A DNA stretch of 64,000 nucleotides, taken from Halieaceae bacterium (lineage in GTDB: Bacteria; Pseudomonadota; Gammaproteobacteria; Pseudomonadales; Halieaceae). Made by a program: the position numbers and the translations under genes. Under the pieces are notes generated by a model, which saw nothing but the letters and a program-made list of their open reading frames with translations, was not told where the DNA came from and searched no databases. The stretch is taken from the NCBI GenBank assembly GCA_902623175.1, contig CACNSR010000003.1, forward strand, positions 62,001-126,000, written 5' to 3'. Within the stretch, counting starts at the first letter, position 1. Each line of letters begins with the position of its first letter. Positions 34,837 through 43,620 of this stretch are shown piece after piece.

Positions 34837-35616
34837 GTGAAACCCGGCACGCTGCATCTCACCCCGCTGCGGGACTTCCCTGCCGTTCTGCCTGGGGACT
34901 CGCTGGGCGAGCTCGTCGCTGAAGCGACACGCGCTCAAGGTATAACGCCTGATGCCAGTTCGGCCCTGATCGTGGCGCAGAAGGTGGTGTCCAAGGCTGA
35001 GGGGCGGCGGGTCAGACTCGCAGATGTCGACGTCACAGCGGAGGCGCAGGCGCTTGCAGACCTCACGGGTAAGGACCCCCGTCTTGTCTCGCTCATTTTG
35101 AGTGAATCACGCTCGATTGTTCGCACCCGCCCAGGTCTCATCATTGCAGAGCATCACACTGGCCATATTATGGCCAACGCAGGCATCGACAGATCGAACG
35201 TAGGTGATGCAAGTGGGTTCGATGGAGAGACTGTGCTCCTTTGGCCTGAAGATCCGGACGCTAGCGCAAGAGCCTTGGCGCGGCACCTTGGTGAGGCATT
35301 TGGTATGCCCGTGCCGGTCATCATCAGTGATAGCTTGGGGCGGCCCTGGCGGATGGGCACCGTCGGTTTTGCAATTGGGGTAAGTGGTTTTCAGCCGGTC
35401 TGGGATCAGGTCGGCGAGCGGGATCTTGATGGTCGGGTGATGCAGGTCACCGCGCCTGCCGTCGCCGATGCCTTGGCAGCGTCGGCGTCACTGGTCCAGG
35501 GAGAAACCGACCAGGGGCAGCCAGTGGTGTGGGCCCAGGGACTTGACCTGCGCTTGGCGGAGGGGACCTCTGCGCAGCAATTACTGCGACCGCTCGAGCA
35601 GGACATGTTTCGCTAA
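34837..35616 (+). CDS. cofE: Coenzyme F420-0:L-glutamate ligase
   Basis: A 259-residue enzyme that adds gamma-linked glutamates to F420-0 using GTP. SALIVAQKVVSKAEGR, SESRSIVRTRPGLIIAEHHTG, ANAGIDRSN and ISDSLGRPWRMGTVGFAIG are the family's GTP/metal and substrate motifs. It starts at GTG 34837, four bases after the fno stop. It is the single-domain form: the nitroreductase-like C-terminal domain of actinobacterial FbiB, which reduces dehydro-F420, is absent. The stop overlaps cofD as TAATG. Confidence 0.95.
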   Translation: MKPGTLHLTPLRDFPAVLPGDSLGELVAEATRAQGITPDASSALIVAQKVVSKAEGRRVRLADVDVTAEAQALADLTGKDPRLVSLILSESRSIVRTRPGLIIAEHHTGHIMANAGIDRSNVGDASGFDGETVLLWPEDPDASARALARHLGEAFGMPVPVIISDSLGRPWRMGTVGFAIGVSGFQPVWDQVGERDLDGRVMQVTAPAVADALAASASLVQGETDQGQPVVWAQGLDLRLAEGTSAQQLLRPLEQDMFR

Positions 35617-36611
35617 TGGGGGACGGGCCGGATATAACCAGCGACGCCCCGTTGGTGTTACTGAGCGGCGGGGGGGGGGGCGCCCGATTGGCTGCGGGTT
35701 TGTCTCAAGCATTAGACGAGAGACCGCTGTTCGTGGTGACCAATACCGGGGACGATTTCGAGCATTGCGGTCTCACTATCTGCCCAGACACAGACAGCGT
35801 GCTCTACGCTGTCTCCGAGACGATTGACTCCCAGAGGGGCTGGGGCCGAGCAGAGGAGAGCTGGTCCGTGTTTGAGGAGCTCAAAAACGTGGGTGGCCCG
35901 GACTGGTTTCAGTTGGGGGATAAGGACCTCGCCTTGCACCTCTCTCGCGCCGCCATGCTAGCGGCGGGACAGAATCTCGCAGGCGTGGCCGCGGCGCTGG
36001 GAGAGCGATTGGGTGTGCCGCCCCATGTCGCGGTTGTCCCGGCGACGGAGTCCCCAGTCAGAACCCATGTGGTCAGTGAGCACGGCAAAATGGCTTTTCA
36101 GGAGTACTTTGTTGCGCATCGCTGCACGCCTGTGCTCCGGAATGTTGTGTACGAGGGCATTGGTTCGGCCTCGCCTGCTGACCGCCTAAGTGACGCGCTG
36201 GAAGTTGTTGGCGCGGCAGGGACAGATGTGGTGCTTGGCCCTTCAAATCCGTTCTTAAGCCTCGCGCCTATTCTCGGCATTCCCGGTATGCAGGGATTGT
36301 TGCGGCGTGCTGCACGTCGCGTCGTCGCGGTGTCGCCGATTATCGGAGGGCGAGCGCTGAAGGGCCCGGCCGGCAAGATCATGTCGGAGCTCGGTCTGGA
36401 GGTATCCTCTGCCGGATGGACCCGCTGGATGAATGAGCAATATCCCGGACTGGTCGATGTGTGGGTCTGGGACGAGACTGATCAAGCGGCGGCGGGCAAT
36501 TTGCGCTCCGAGAGCATGGATGTCCGGACGACGTCGACAGTGATGTCAGATCCCGGGCGTGCTAGGGCGTTTGGCGACTGGTTACTGGGGGTATGCAGCA
36601 GTGACTATTGA
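35616..36611 (+). CDS. cofD: F420-0 synthase: phospholactate (or analogue) transferase to Fo
   Basis: A 331-residue transferase that joins the activated phospholactyl, phosphoenolpyruvyl or phosphoglyceryl moiety to the deazaflavin Fo. The N-terminal glycine-rich LLSGGGGGARLAAGL, NTGDDFEHCGLTICPDTDSVLY, LGDKDLALHLSR and LGPSNPFLSLAPIL are all CofD/FbiA landmarks. The Gly codons create a run of 11 G at 35670-35680, a possible slippage point only 54 bases into the gene. Overlaps cofE by one base and cofC by 11. Confidence 0.95.
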   Translation: MGDGPDITSDAPLVLLSGGGGGARLAAGLSQALDERPLFVVTNTGDDFEHCGLTICPDTDSVLYAVSETIDSQRGWGRAEESWSVFEELKNVGGPDWFQLGDKDLALHLSRAAMLAAGQNLAGVAAALGERLGVPPHVAVVPATESPVRTHVVSEHGKMAFQEYFVAHRCTPVLRNVVYEGIGSASPADRLSDALEVVGAAGTDVVLGPSNPFLSLAPILGIPGMQGLLRRAARRVVAVSPIIGGRALKGPAGKIMSELGLEVSSAGWTRWMNEQYPGLVDVWVWDETDQAAAGNLRSESMDVRTTSTVMSDPGRARAFGDWLLGVCSSDY

Positions 36612-37272
36612 GGCGGTGGTGGCGCTGAAAACACTCTCACAGAGCAAGCGCCGACTGTCTGCGGTACTCAGCGACGATCGACGTTGTGACCTAGTCGAGG
36701 CGATGGCGCAGGATGTGCTCTCCTGTCTCATGGGACATCCCGAAATTGATACTGTGCACGCCGTCTGTGGTGAGGGGTGGAACCGCAGTGCCTTTCCCGA
36801 GGGGCCGCTGGTGGTCTGGCAGGAAGCCAAAAGTCAGGAGGGCGGTCTAATTGCCGCGTACCAAATGATCGCAGCGAAAACAGCGGCCGAGCGACTGCTC
36901 TTCATTCATGCTGACTTACCGTTTCTAGGTCTGGAGGATGTCTCTGCCATAATTGCTGCGTCGATTGACCATTATGCTGTGCTCAGCCCGGATCTAACAG
37001 AAACGGGTACCAATGCCGTGCTCCGATGGCGCCATCAGTCGCTCCCGCTGTGCTTTGGTGAGGACAGTTTCGCTCGCCATCAGCAGGCGGCCGAAGCCAC
37101 CAAGACCCCGTGGCAGGTCGTACGCACCAGTGGTGTGGCAAGAGATATCGACGAGCCAGAAGATCTGGATCGGTTGGACGACGATGACCCCAGCCTTGGG
37201 AAGGCAACCGCTCGCTGGTCGGTGGCTGTCGACACCAATGTGTCAATGAGCGCTACCCATCGGGCCTGCTAA
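36601..37272 (+). CDS. cofC: Phospholactate/phosphoglycerate guanylyltransferase
   Basis: A 223-residue nucleotidyltransferase that activates 2-phospholactate, phosphoenolpyruvate or 3-phosphoglycerate with GTP for CofD. Start is GTG 36601, 11 bases before the cofD stop; the upstream open frame is only cofD read in another frame. VVALKTLSQSKRRLSAVL at the N-terminus, FIHADLPFLGLEDV and the C-terminal DIDEPEDLDRL follow the CofC pattern. Which three-carbon substrate it takes cannot be read by eye and decides which F420 variant this organism makes. Confidence 0.9.
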   Translation: MTIEAVVALKTLSQSKRRLSAVLSDDRRCDLVEAMAQDVLSCLMGHPEIDTVHAVCGEGWNRSAFPEGPLVVWQEAKSQEGGLIAAYQMIAAKTAAERLLFIHADLPFLGLEDVSAIIAASIDHYAVLSPDLTETGTNAVLRWRHQSLPLCFGEDSFARHQQAAEATKTPWQVVRTSGVARDIDEPEDLDRLDDDDPSLGKATARWSVAVDTNVSMSATHRAC

Positions 37273-37292
37273 GGCTGTAAAGTAGCTCACCT

Positions 37293-39689
37293 ATGGGGGC
37301 ACAGCATAACGAGTGGTATGCGGCGCGATCGATGGTTGCGCTTGCAGATGGGGGTGACGTGGTCGAGATGGATGACGTCCTCATGGCGCGTGCTCGCGGT
37401 ATTCGAGACAACCATTACGGCCCCCGAATTACCTATAGCCCCAAGGTGTTCATCCCCGTTACACAGCTTTGCAGAGATGTGTGCCACTACTGCACGTTTG
37501 CGAAAACGCCTTCTCAGTTGAGCGCGCCGTATCTGGAGGTGGGCGAGATTATCGCCACTGTCCGCGAGGGTGCGCGTGCCGGGTGCCGAGAGGTATTGCT
37601 GACGCTCGGCGAGAAGCCCGAGTTCCGGTATCGCGCAGCGAGGGAATGGCTACAAGCGGCGGGTTTCGGTAGCACCGTGGACTATGTCGCTGCGATCGCG
37701 CAGCGCGTGCTCGACGAGACAGGGCTCTTACCCCACATCAATGCCGGCACTATGAGTCGAACTGAACTGCGAACATTACGGCCGGTTGCCGCGTCGATGG
37801 GGGTCATGCTCGAGAGCGGTGCCCAGCGGCTGACCGACCGTGGAAGGCCCCACTTCGGCTCTCCGGATAAAAAGCCGTTTCGCCGTTGGTTGACTCTGGC
37901 CCGGGCGGGCGCGCTGCGTGTACCGATGACTACCGGCTTGTTGGTCGGCATCGGGGAAACGCGCGAGGAGCGAGTCAAAGACCTTCAGGGGATCGCCCGA
38001 CTTCACCGCCGCTATGGTCACATTCAGGAAGTCATCATTCAGAATTTCTGCGCAAAGCCGGGGACTTTAATGGCCGATGCGCAGGACGCAGCGTTGTCAG
38101 AGTTGATGTGGACCATTGCGCAGGCGAGGGTGATTCTGCCAGTCGATGTCAGTGTTCAGGCGCCTCCGAACCTTAGCCCTGGGCAGCTGGGTCGGTTGAT
38201 TGAGGCGGGCATTAACGACTGGGGTGGCGTTTCTCCGGTCACGCCGGATTACGTCAACCCCGAGGCGCCCTGGCCCAGCCTGTCTGTACTGCGCTCGGCA
38301 ACTGCAGGACAAAACAAACACCTGCTGGCCCGTCTGACCGTTTATCCGCAGTATCTCGCCGCTCCCCAGTGGCTGGATCCGGATGTCAGAGGTCGCGCAC
38401 TCGAGTGGGCGGACGCGGAGGGGCTGGTCCGCGATGATGCCTGGCGAGCGGGTGTGTCTGAGCAACCACCTCTACCCACTGCGATCGTTACACAGCGAAT
38501 GGATCCCGCGGTAACAGAAGCTCTCGATGTGTGTTTGCGCGGTGAGACGATCGACACCCGGGGCATGCTGTCCTTGTTCAGTTCACGTGGAGCGGACGTT
38601 GAAGCGGTCTGCGCGGCGGCAGACGAGCTGCGCCAGACGCAGGTGGGCAACGTGGTCAGTTATGTGATCAACAGGAACATCAACTACACCAACGTGTGCC
38701 AGTACAGCTGCCGCTTCTGTGCATTTTCAAAAGGGGGCGGTGAGGTGGCGTCCGGCCGCACTGCTTATGACCTCGACGGTGCGGAGCTGTACCGACGGGT
38801 TCAGGAGGCAGCTGCGCTGGGTGCGACAGAGGTGTGTCTGCAGGGAGGGATTCACCCTAACTATACCGGGCAAACCTATCTGGACATCGTTGAGACAGTG
38901 AAGGCAGCAGCGCCAGATATCCATGTGCACGCCTTTTCTCCGCTGGAAATTGATCAGGGCGCCAAGACGTTGGGCTTGTCTCTGGAGCGCTATCTCAGGC
39001 TTTTGAAAGAGGCGGGACTGGACTCATTGCCCGGTACGGCTGCGGAAGTGCTCGATGAGGACGTGCGAGCGATTCTGTGCCCCGACAAGGTCACCGTTGA
39101 TCGTTGGCTGGAGATCATGGAGTGCGCGCACGAGGTGGGTCTGTTCAGTACCGCCACGATCATGTTCGGACACGTCGACTCTGCTTCTGCGTGGATCACA
39201 CACTGGCAGCGGGTCATTGAGTTGCAGAGGCGCACGGGTGGATTTTCCGAAGTGGTGCCGTTGCCCTTTGTGAGCGAGGGCGCTCCGCTTTATCGCCGCG
39301 GTGAGTCGCGCCCTGGGCCGACCTGGCGCGAGGCGCGCTTGATGCACGCGGTACTGCGACTGACGGTTGGGCATCTCATTCCCAATATTCAGGCCTCTTG
39401 GGTCAAGCTAGGTCGCGCGGGTGCGCTTGAGATGTTATCGGCAGGAGCCAATGATCTGGGCGGTGTGCTGATTAACGAGAGCATCACCCGGGCAGCCGGG
39501 GCGGCTCATGGGCAGATGTGGCAGCCAGGAGCGCTGTCACAGGCCATCGTGGGAGCAGGGCGCGTCCCGCAGCAACGCAGTACCCGATATGAGCCGCTGC
39601 AAACCAGCGAGATTGACCTTCATCCCGCCTTAATCCGCTGGGTAGGCGACACGCCTGCGGGGCGGGTGGCAACCTCGAAAGCCACATAG
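37293..39689 (+). CDS. fbiC: Fo synthase, CofG-CofH fusion
   Basis: A 798-residue fused radical-SAM protein that builds the deazaflavin Fo from tyrosine and the ribityl-diaminouracil precursor. The N-terminal CofG-type domain has C60-x3-C64-x2-C67 (CRDVCHYC); the CofH-type domain has C469-x3-C473-x2-C476 (CQYSCRFC). Both would bind a 4Fe-4S cluster. TLGEKPEFRY, LLVGIGETREER, GGIHPNYTGQTYLDI and LPGTAAEVL are family segments. The fusion is the form common in Actinobacteria; archaea and cyanobacteria usually have two genes. Last recognisable F420 gene of the operon. Confidence 0.96.
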   Translation: MGAQHNEWYAARSMVALADGGDVVEMDDVLMARARGIRDNHYGPRITYSPKVFIPVTQLCRDVCHYCTFAKTPSQLSAPYLEVGEIIATVREGARAGCREVLLTLGEKPEFRYRAAREWLQAAGFGSTVDYVAAIAQRVLDETGLLPHINAGTMSRTELRTLRPVAASMGVMLESGAQRLTDRGRPHFGSPDKKPFRRWLTLARAGALRVPMTTGLLVGIGETREERVKDLQGIARLHRRYGHIQEVIIQNFCAKPGTLMADAQDAALSELMWTIAQARVILPVDVSVQAPPNLSPGQLGRLIEAGINDWGGVSPVTPDYVNPEAPWPSLSVLRSATAGQNKHLLARLTVYPQYLAAPQWLDPDVRGRALEWADAEGLVRDDAWRAGVSEQPPLPTAIVTQRMDPAVTEALDVCLRGETIDTRGMLSLFSSRGADVEAVCAAADELRQTQVGNVVSYVINRNINYTNVCQYSCRFCAFSKGGGEVASGRTAYDLDGAELYRRVQEAAALGATEVCLQGGIHPNYTGQTYLDIVETVKAAAPDIHVHAFSPLEIDQGAKTLGLSLERYLRLLKEAGLDSLPGTAAEVLDEDVRAILCPDKVTVDRWLEIMECAHEVGLFSTATIMFGHVDSASAWITHWQRVIELQRRTGGFSEVVPLPFVSEGAPLYRRGESRPGPTWREARLMHAVLRLTVGHLIPNIQASWVKLGRAGALEMLSAGANDLGGVLINESITRAAGAAHGQMWQPGALSQAIVGAGRVPQQRSTRYEPLQTSEIDLHPALIRWVGDTPAGRVATSKAT

Positions 39690-39711
39690 AGCGCCCGACG
39701 CACAGGGGCTT

Positions 39712-39769
39712 GACGCTAGATGTTGATTCTGGCTTGCTAGCAACAAGCAAGAGGCATCTAGCATGCGTC
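39712..39769. repeat. Nested inverted repeat after the F420 operon
   Basis: GCTAGATG (39715-39722) pairs with CATCTAGC (39755-39762), and inside it CTTGCT (39733-39738) pairs with AGCAAG (39746-39751); GACGC/GCGTC extends the outer stem past a bulge. No T-run follows, so it is not a standard terminator. It may be an RNA structure or a complex operator before the next two genes. Confidence 0.5.
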
Positions 39770-39854
39770 CGGGTGGGGTCTGATAAAGAGCCCTCGGTGA
39801 TGCGCCATTTTGCAGCATGATAGCGGTTTAACACTGAAGCAAAGGGAAATATTG

Positions 39855-40322
39855 GTGACCGATGAGTTAGTTGCCCGCCTGGATCGACTGGAGTCTCGAA
39901 ATCACATCGAGGCGCTGGTCAGCAATTATTGCCACGGTTTCGACAAGCGCGACTACGAGCGATTTTTGTCGATCTGGTGGGATGACTGCGTGTGGAAAAT
40001 CGGTCCGCCTTTTGGTGACTTTGCCGGTCACGATGGCATTCACAAGGCTATCCACGAAGTACTCTGGCCTGCTTGGAGCCAGTCGCAGCACGTGACATCG
40101 AATTTGGTGGTGGACTTCACGGGGCCTGATACAGCTAATGGACTCTGCGATGTGGACTGCATGGGGCTGCTAACGGACAGCACCGAGGCCACCTTCGTCG
40201 GCGCGACATATAAAGATAGCTACGCGCGTCGTCACGGTATCTGGCGGATGTCCGAGCGAGAGGTCACCATCCATTATTTCAACCAATTCGGGGGCACGAC
40301 ACTGAGTGCTCCGGAAGGGTAG
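39855..40322 (+). CDS. SnoaL/NTF2-like protein (LinA/ring-hydroxylase-beta fold)
   Basis: A 155-residue cone-shaped alpha+beta fold protein. NYCHGFDKRDYERFLSIWWDDCVWKIGPPFGD and SQHVTSNLVVDF are typical of the SnoaL_4 group, which includes dehydrochlorinase LinA and scytalone dehydratase-like lyases; candidate catalytic Asp and His are present. GTG 39855 is seven bases after AAAGGGA; an open frame continues further upstream without a site. It follows the F420 operon by 165 bases and precedes a TonB receptor. Function unknown; isomerase or lyase is plausible. Confidence 0.75.
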   Translation: MTDELVARLDRLESRNHIEALVSNYCHGFDKRDYERFLSIWWDDCVWKIGPPFGDFAGHDGIHKAIHEVLWPAWSQSQHVTSNLVVDFTGPDTANGLCDVDCMGLLTDSTEATFVGATYKDSYARRHGIWRMSEREVTIHYFNQFGGTTLSAPEG

Positions 40323-40389
40323 TCCTGCCTTGAAGAACCGGACGCCCAAGACATTAAAAAATAGCCACAACACAGGAGAGGGTAAAGCC

Positions 40390-42630
40390 ATGAAAAGAGG
40401 ATCAACACAGACTGTTCTCAGCGCTGCAGTATTGGCCGCGCTGACCGCACTGCCAGTTGCACCCGTCGTATTGGCGCAAGACGGCGTGCTGGAAGAAGTG
40501 GTCGTGACGTCCCGAAAGCGGACAGAAAATTTGCAGGACGTCGGATTTGCGGTGAGCGCACTCACCAAGAGCGAGATCGAAGGGCAGTTCGCTCGTGACA
40601 TTACTGATCTGGCCAATATCTCACCCAACATCGTGATCGATGACACAGCGCAGGGTCCGGGCGGTGTGGCCGCGATCTTCATTCGCGGCATCGGCGTGGC
40701 TGACGTAGAAAAAAACTTTGACCCCGCGGTCGCTGTAGTCGTCGACAACATGTTTATCGGTTCCAATGCGGGCAGCTTGCTGCGCAGTATCGATCTTGAA
40801 GGTATGGAAGTATTGCGCGGACCGCAGGGCACGCTCTTTGGTCGAAACACGATTGGCGGTGCTATCAATATCACGCGTTCACGTCCCACTGGAGAAGTGG
40901 GCGGCAAGGTGCGCGTAGGATATGAGAACTACGACACCTTCTATGCAGACGGTATTTTCAATTTTGGCGTCGGTGAAAACCTCGCCGTTAAGCTGTCCGC
41001 GGCGACACGCGATCAGCAAGAGGGCTACTACGGCAATGACTATGTGGGCCGCGATGTGGGCCGCAATGACTATCAATCACTGGGCGCCAATATTATGTGG
41101 ACACCCACTGACTCGCTAGAGCTCGAATATACTGGCCAGTTCGAAGAAACCGATCAGGACACGCCGCCGCTTCTGAACAACGCGCAGCCCCGGCACCTGT
41201 TTTGTTCTACCTATGGATTCTGTGCTCCCAGTCTAGACTCGACCATCACAGGTAGTCGTTATAAAACGGCAAATGTCGGCTATATCCCGCCTGATCCAGG
41301 TGGTGCGGCCTTCGCTACCTCGACCCCCGATCAGGCTCAAGAGGTCGAGATGCTCGCAACCTTTGACGCGGATACTCATATTGTCGAGGCAAGATGGCAG
41401 GCGACAGACGCCATCAAGGTGGATTACATCTTCGGATCTTACGAGTCAGACGAGACGATCATCTCCAACTGGGACGGTACGCCGGAATTTCTTTACGGTA
41501 CTGACCGACCCGCGACCTACGAGCAAATCACGCACGAGCTCAGAGTCTCTTGGGATAACGGTGGCCCAATTAATGCCGTTGTCGGCGGTTATCTTTGGGA
41601 TTCCGAGTATGAAATCCCCCTGCGCAGCTGGGTGGGTTTTGTTGTGCCGGGCGTGATTCTCGATCTGCTGCAAAAATCCCGTCAAGAAAGCGAGTCTCAG
41701 GCGGTCTTTGCGGATGTTGACTGGCGAATTAATGATGCTCTGACGGTCAACTTCGGCGGTCGCTACACTAAGGACGACAAGGAGACCATACAAACAGGGA
41801 TGGTGAATGCGTCCAATGATGAATCTTGGAGCGAGTTTACGCCGCGAGTGGGACTGCGTTACGAGTTTTCTGACAATATCATGGCCTATGCTACCTACTC
41901 AACCGGTTACCGCTCGGGCGGTTTTAACGGCCGAGTGAACTCGGTTGAGGAAGCTACACAGCCATATGATCCCGAGACTGTAGATAACATGGAGGTTGGC
42001 TTTAAGTCCGAGTGGATGGACAGTCGGGTGAGGTTCAACGCTTCTTATTTTGTGATGAATTACGATGACAAGCAGGAAGAGTTGCAGCTGCCCTCAGACA
42101 CCGGCACGGGTCAAAAGACGGTAGTGACCAATGCGTCCGAAGCGACAATTCAAGGCTTGGAGCTGGAAGCGCAAGCATTGATTGGAGAGGGCTTCTCCTT
42201 ACGCGCTAATATCGGCTTCCTGGACACCGAATATGACAACTTCCAATACACGGACGCAGTGTCCCTTGAGACTGTTGATCTGAGTTATCTGGAATTCCGC
42301 AGGGCGCCAGATGTGACGGCAACAGTGGACGGCACCTACGAGTGGGATACCTCAACGGGGCGGGCATGGTTGCGAGCGTCGTATCACTTCCTCGGTTCTC
42401 ACTGGGTAAACGTGACCAACTCACCTGAGCTTCATAACGAAAGTCAGAGCTTGCTAGATGCTTCCATCAACTGGGAATTTAACGAGTGGCAGTTCAGTTT
42501 CTTTGGCCGCAACTTGACCGATGAGGATGGGTATACCCACGGTTACGACGTGGCTGGCCTGTGGTCATACTCTGCAGTTCGCCCGCCCAGAACTTACGGT
42601 CTGGAAGCGATTTATCGATTTGGTGACTGA
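40390..42630 (+). CDS. TonB-dependent outer-membrane receptor
   Basis: A 746-residue outer-membrane importer. Signal peptide (LSAAVLAALTALPVAPVVLAQ), TonB box EEVVVTSRKR, plug motif MEVLRGPQGTLFGRNTIGGAINIT and a barrel ending RF followed by two residues. ATG 40390 has AGGAGAGGG upstream. The pattern (GPQGTLFGRNT) is that of the large IroN/CirA-unrelated receptor group common in marine gammaproteobacteria and sphingomonads for organic substrates. Followed by a strong terminator. Confidence 0.94.
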   Translation: MKRGSTQTVLSAAVLAALTALPVAPVVLAQDGVLEEVVVTSRKRTENLQDVGFAVSALTKSEIEGQFARDITDLANISPNIVIDDTAQGPGGVAAIFIRGIGVADVEKNFDPAVAVVVDNMFIGSNAGSLLRSIDLEGMEVLRGPQGTLFGRNTIGGAINITRSRPTGEVGGKVRVGYENYDTFYADGIFNFGVGENLAVKLSAATRDQQEGYYGNDYVGRDVGRNDYQSLGANIMWTPTDSLELEYTGQFEETDQDTPPLLNNAQPRHLFCSTYGFCAPSLDSTITGSRYKTANVGYIPPDPGGAAFATSTPDQAQEVEMLATFDADTHIVEARWQATDAIKVDYIFGSYESDETIISNWDGTPEFLYGTDRPATYEQITHELRVSWDNGGPINAVVGGYLWDSEYEIPLRSWVGFVVPGVILDLLQKSRQESESQAVFADVDWRINDALTVNFGGRYTKDDKETIQTGMVNASNDESWSEFTPRVGLRYEFSDNIMAYATYSTGYRSGGFNGRVNSVEEATQPYDPETVDNMEVGFKSEWMDSRVRFNASYFVMNYDDKQEELQLPSDTGTGQKTVVTNASEATIQGLELEAQALIGEGFSLRANIGFLDTEYDNFQYTDAVSLETVDLSYLEFRRAPDVTATVDGTYEWDTSTGRAWLRASYHFLGSHWVNVTNSPELHNESQSLLDASINWEFNEWQFSFFGRNLTDEDGYTHGYDVAGLWSYSAVRPPRTYGLEAIYRFGD

Positions 42631-42656
42631 GAGCAGTAACTGATTGATATAAAGTG

Positions 42657-42691
42657 CGCCCGAACGAGAACTTTATCGTTCGGGCGTTTTT
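42657..42691 (+). terminator. Rho-independent terminator after the TonB receptor gene
   Basis: CGCCCGAACGA (42657-42667) pairs perfectly with TCGTTCGGGCG (42676-42686) around an 8-base loop and is followed by TTTTT. It ends the receptor transcript 26 bases after its stop codon. Confidence 0.93.
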
Positions 42692-42761
42692 ATATAGGCC
42701 CGGGCAAGACTTTCATTAAGGTGCCGTCGTTTGGGGGGATGTGGAGTGAATGGAGAGAGCA

Positions 42762-43607
42762 ATGGATAAGCGTCTTGAGGGGAAGGTCGCGGTCATTACC
42801 GGAGCCGCTAGCGGCATTGGTGCGGCAACGGCAAAGACATACGTGGATCACGGTGCTCGGGTGGTATTGGGCGATATTCAGGATGAGGCCGGCGAGGGCA
42901 TGACCGCTACACTGGGTGGTGCAGGTCATGCCATTTTCCGTCACTGTAATGTGACTGAAGAAGCCGATGTGGAAGCGCTCGTAGAGACAGCGATAGCTGA
43001 GTTTGGACAGATAGATATTATCTTCAACTGCGCCGGCATAGTTGGCGCGTTGGGACCGATGTCGACGACGCCAGCGGAAGAATGGAAGCTCACCATCGAT
43101 ATCATGATCAATGGCGTCTTTTACGGCATGAAACATGCGAGTCGGCACATGAAAGAGGCCGGCTCGGGCTCCATCATCAGTATGTCTAGTACCGCTGGTG
43201 TGATGGGTGGATTGGGACCTCACGCCTACGCGGCGGCAAAACATGCCGTTGTCGGGATGACGAAAAACCTTGCGGCCGAAGTCGGCGGGTTTGGGGTTCG
43301 CGTGAACTGTATTGCGCCTGCAGGGATGGCGACGCCGATGGTGGCAGATGTCATGACGGGGGATCATCAAAACTTGGAGGAGACGATTGCTACCCTTGCT
43401 GCGCTGTCTCCTCTGAAGGGCCGCGCTGGCTTGGCGCAGGACGTCGCCAACGCAGCGCTCTGGTTGGCTAGTGACGAGTCAGGCTATACCAGTGGTTTGA
43501 CCCTGACAGTCGATGCAGGAGCGACAACCGGTTCCACCGCAGAACCGCCGGCGTTTGCCGAGTATGCGCCCATGGTTCGTGAGGCTGGGCGAAAGGGCGT
43601 CGACTGA
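42762..43607 (+). CDS. Short-chain dehydrogenase/reductase
   Basis: A 281-residue classical SDR. TGAASGIGAAT, Asp at LGDIQD (NAD preference), NCAGIVG, SMSSTAG with catalytic Ser, YAAAKHAVVG with Tyr and Lys, and the C-terminal LTVDAGATTGS. The ATG at 42762 has GGAGAG immediately upstream; an in-frame ATG four codons earlier is also possible. A typical role is oxidation of a cyclic or secondary alcohol. It starts 71 bases after the terminator, so it has its own promoter. Confidence 0.9.
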   Translation: MDKRLEGKVAVITGAASGIGAATAKTYVDHGARVVLGDIQDEAGEGMTATLGGAGHAIFRHCNVTEEADVEALVETAIAEFGQIDIIFNCAGIVGALGPMSTTPAEEWKLTIDIMINGVFYGMKHASRHMKEAGSGSIISMSSTAGVMGGLGPHAYAAAKHAVVGMTKNLAAEVGGFGVRVNCIAPAGMATPMVADVMTGDHQNLEETIATLAALSPLKGRAGLAQDVANAALWLASDESGYTSGLTLTVDAGATTGSTAEPPAFAEYAPMVREAGRKGVD

Positions 43608-43620
43608 CAGGCCACTCTTG

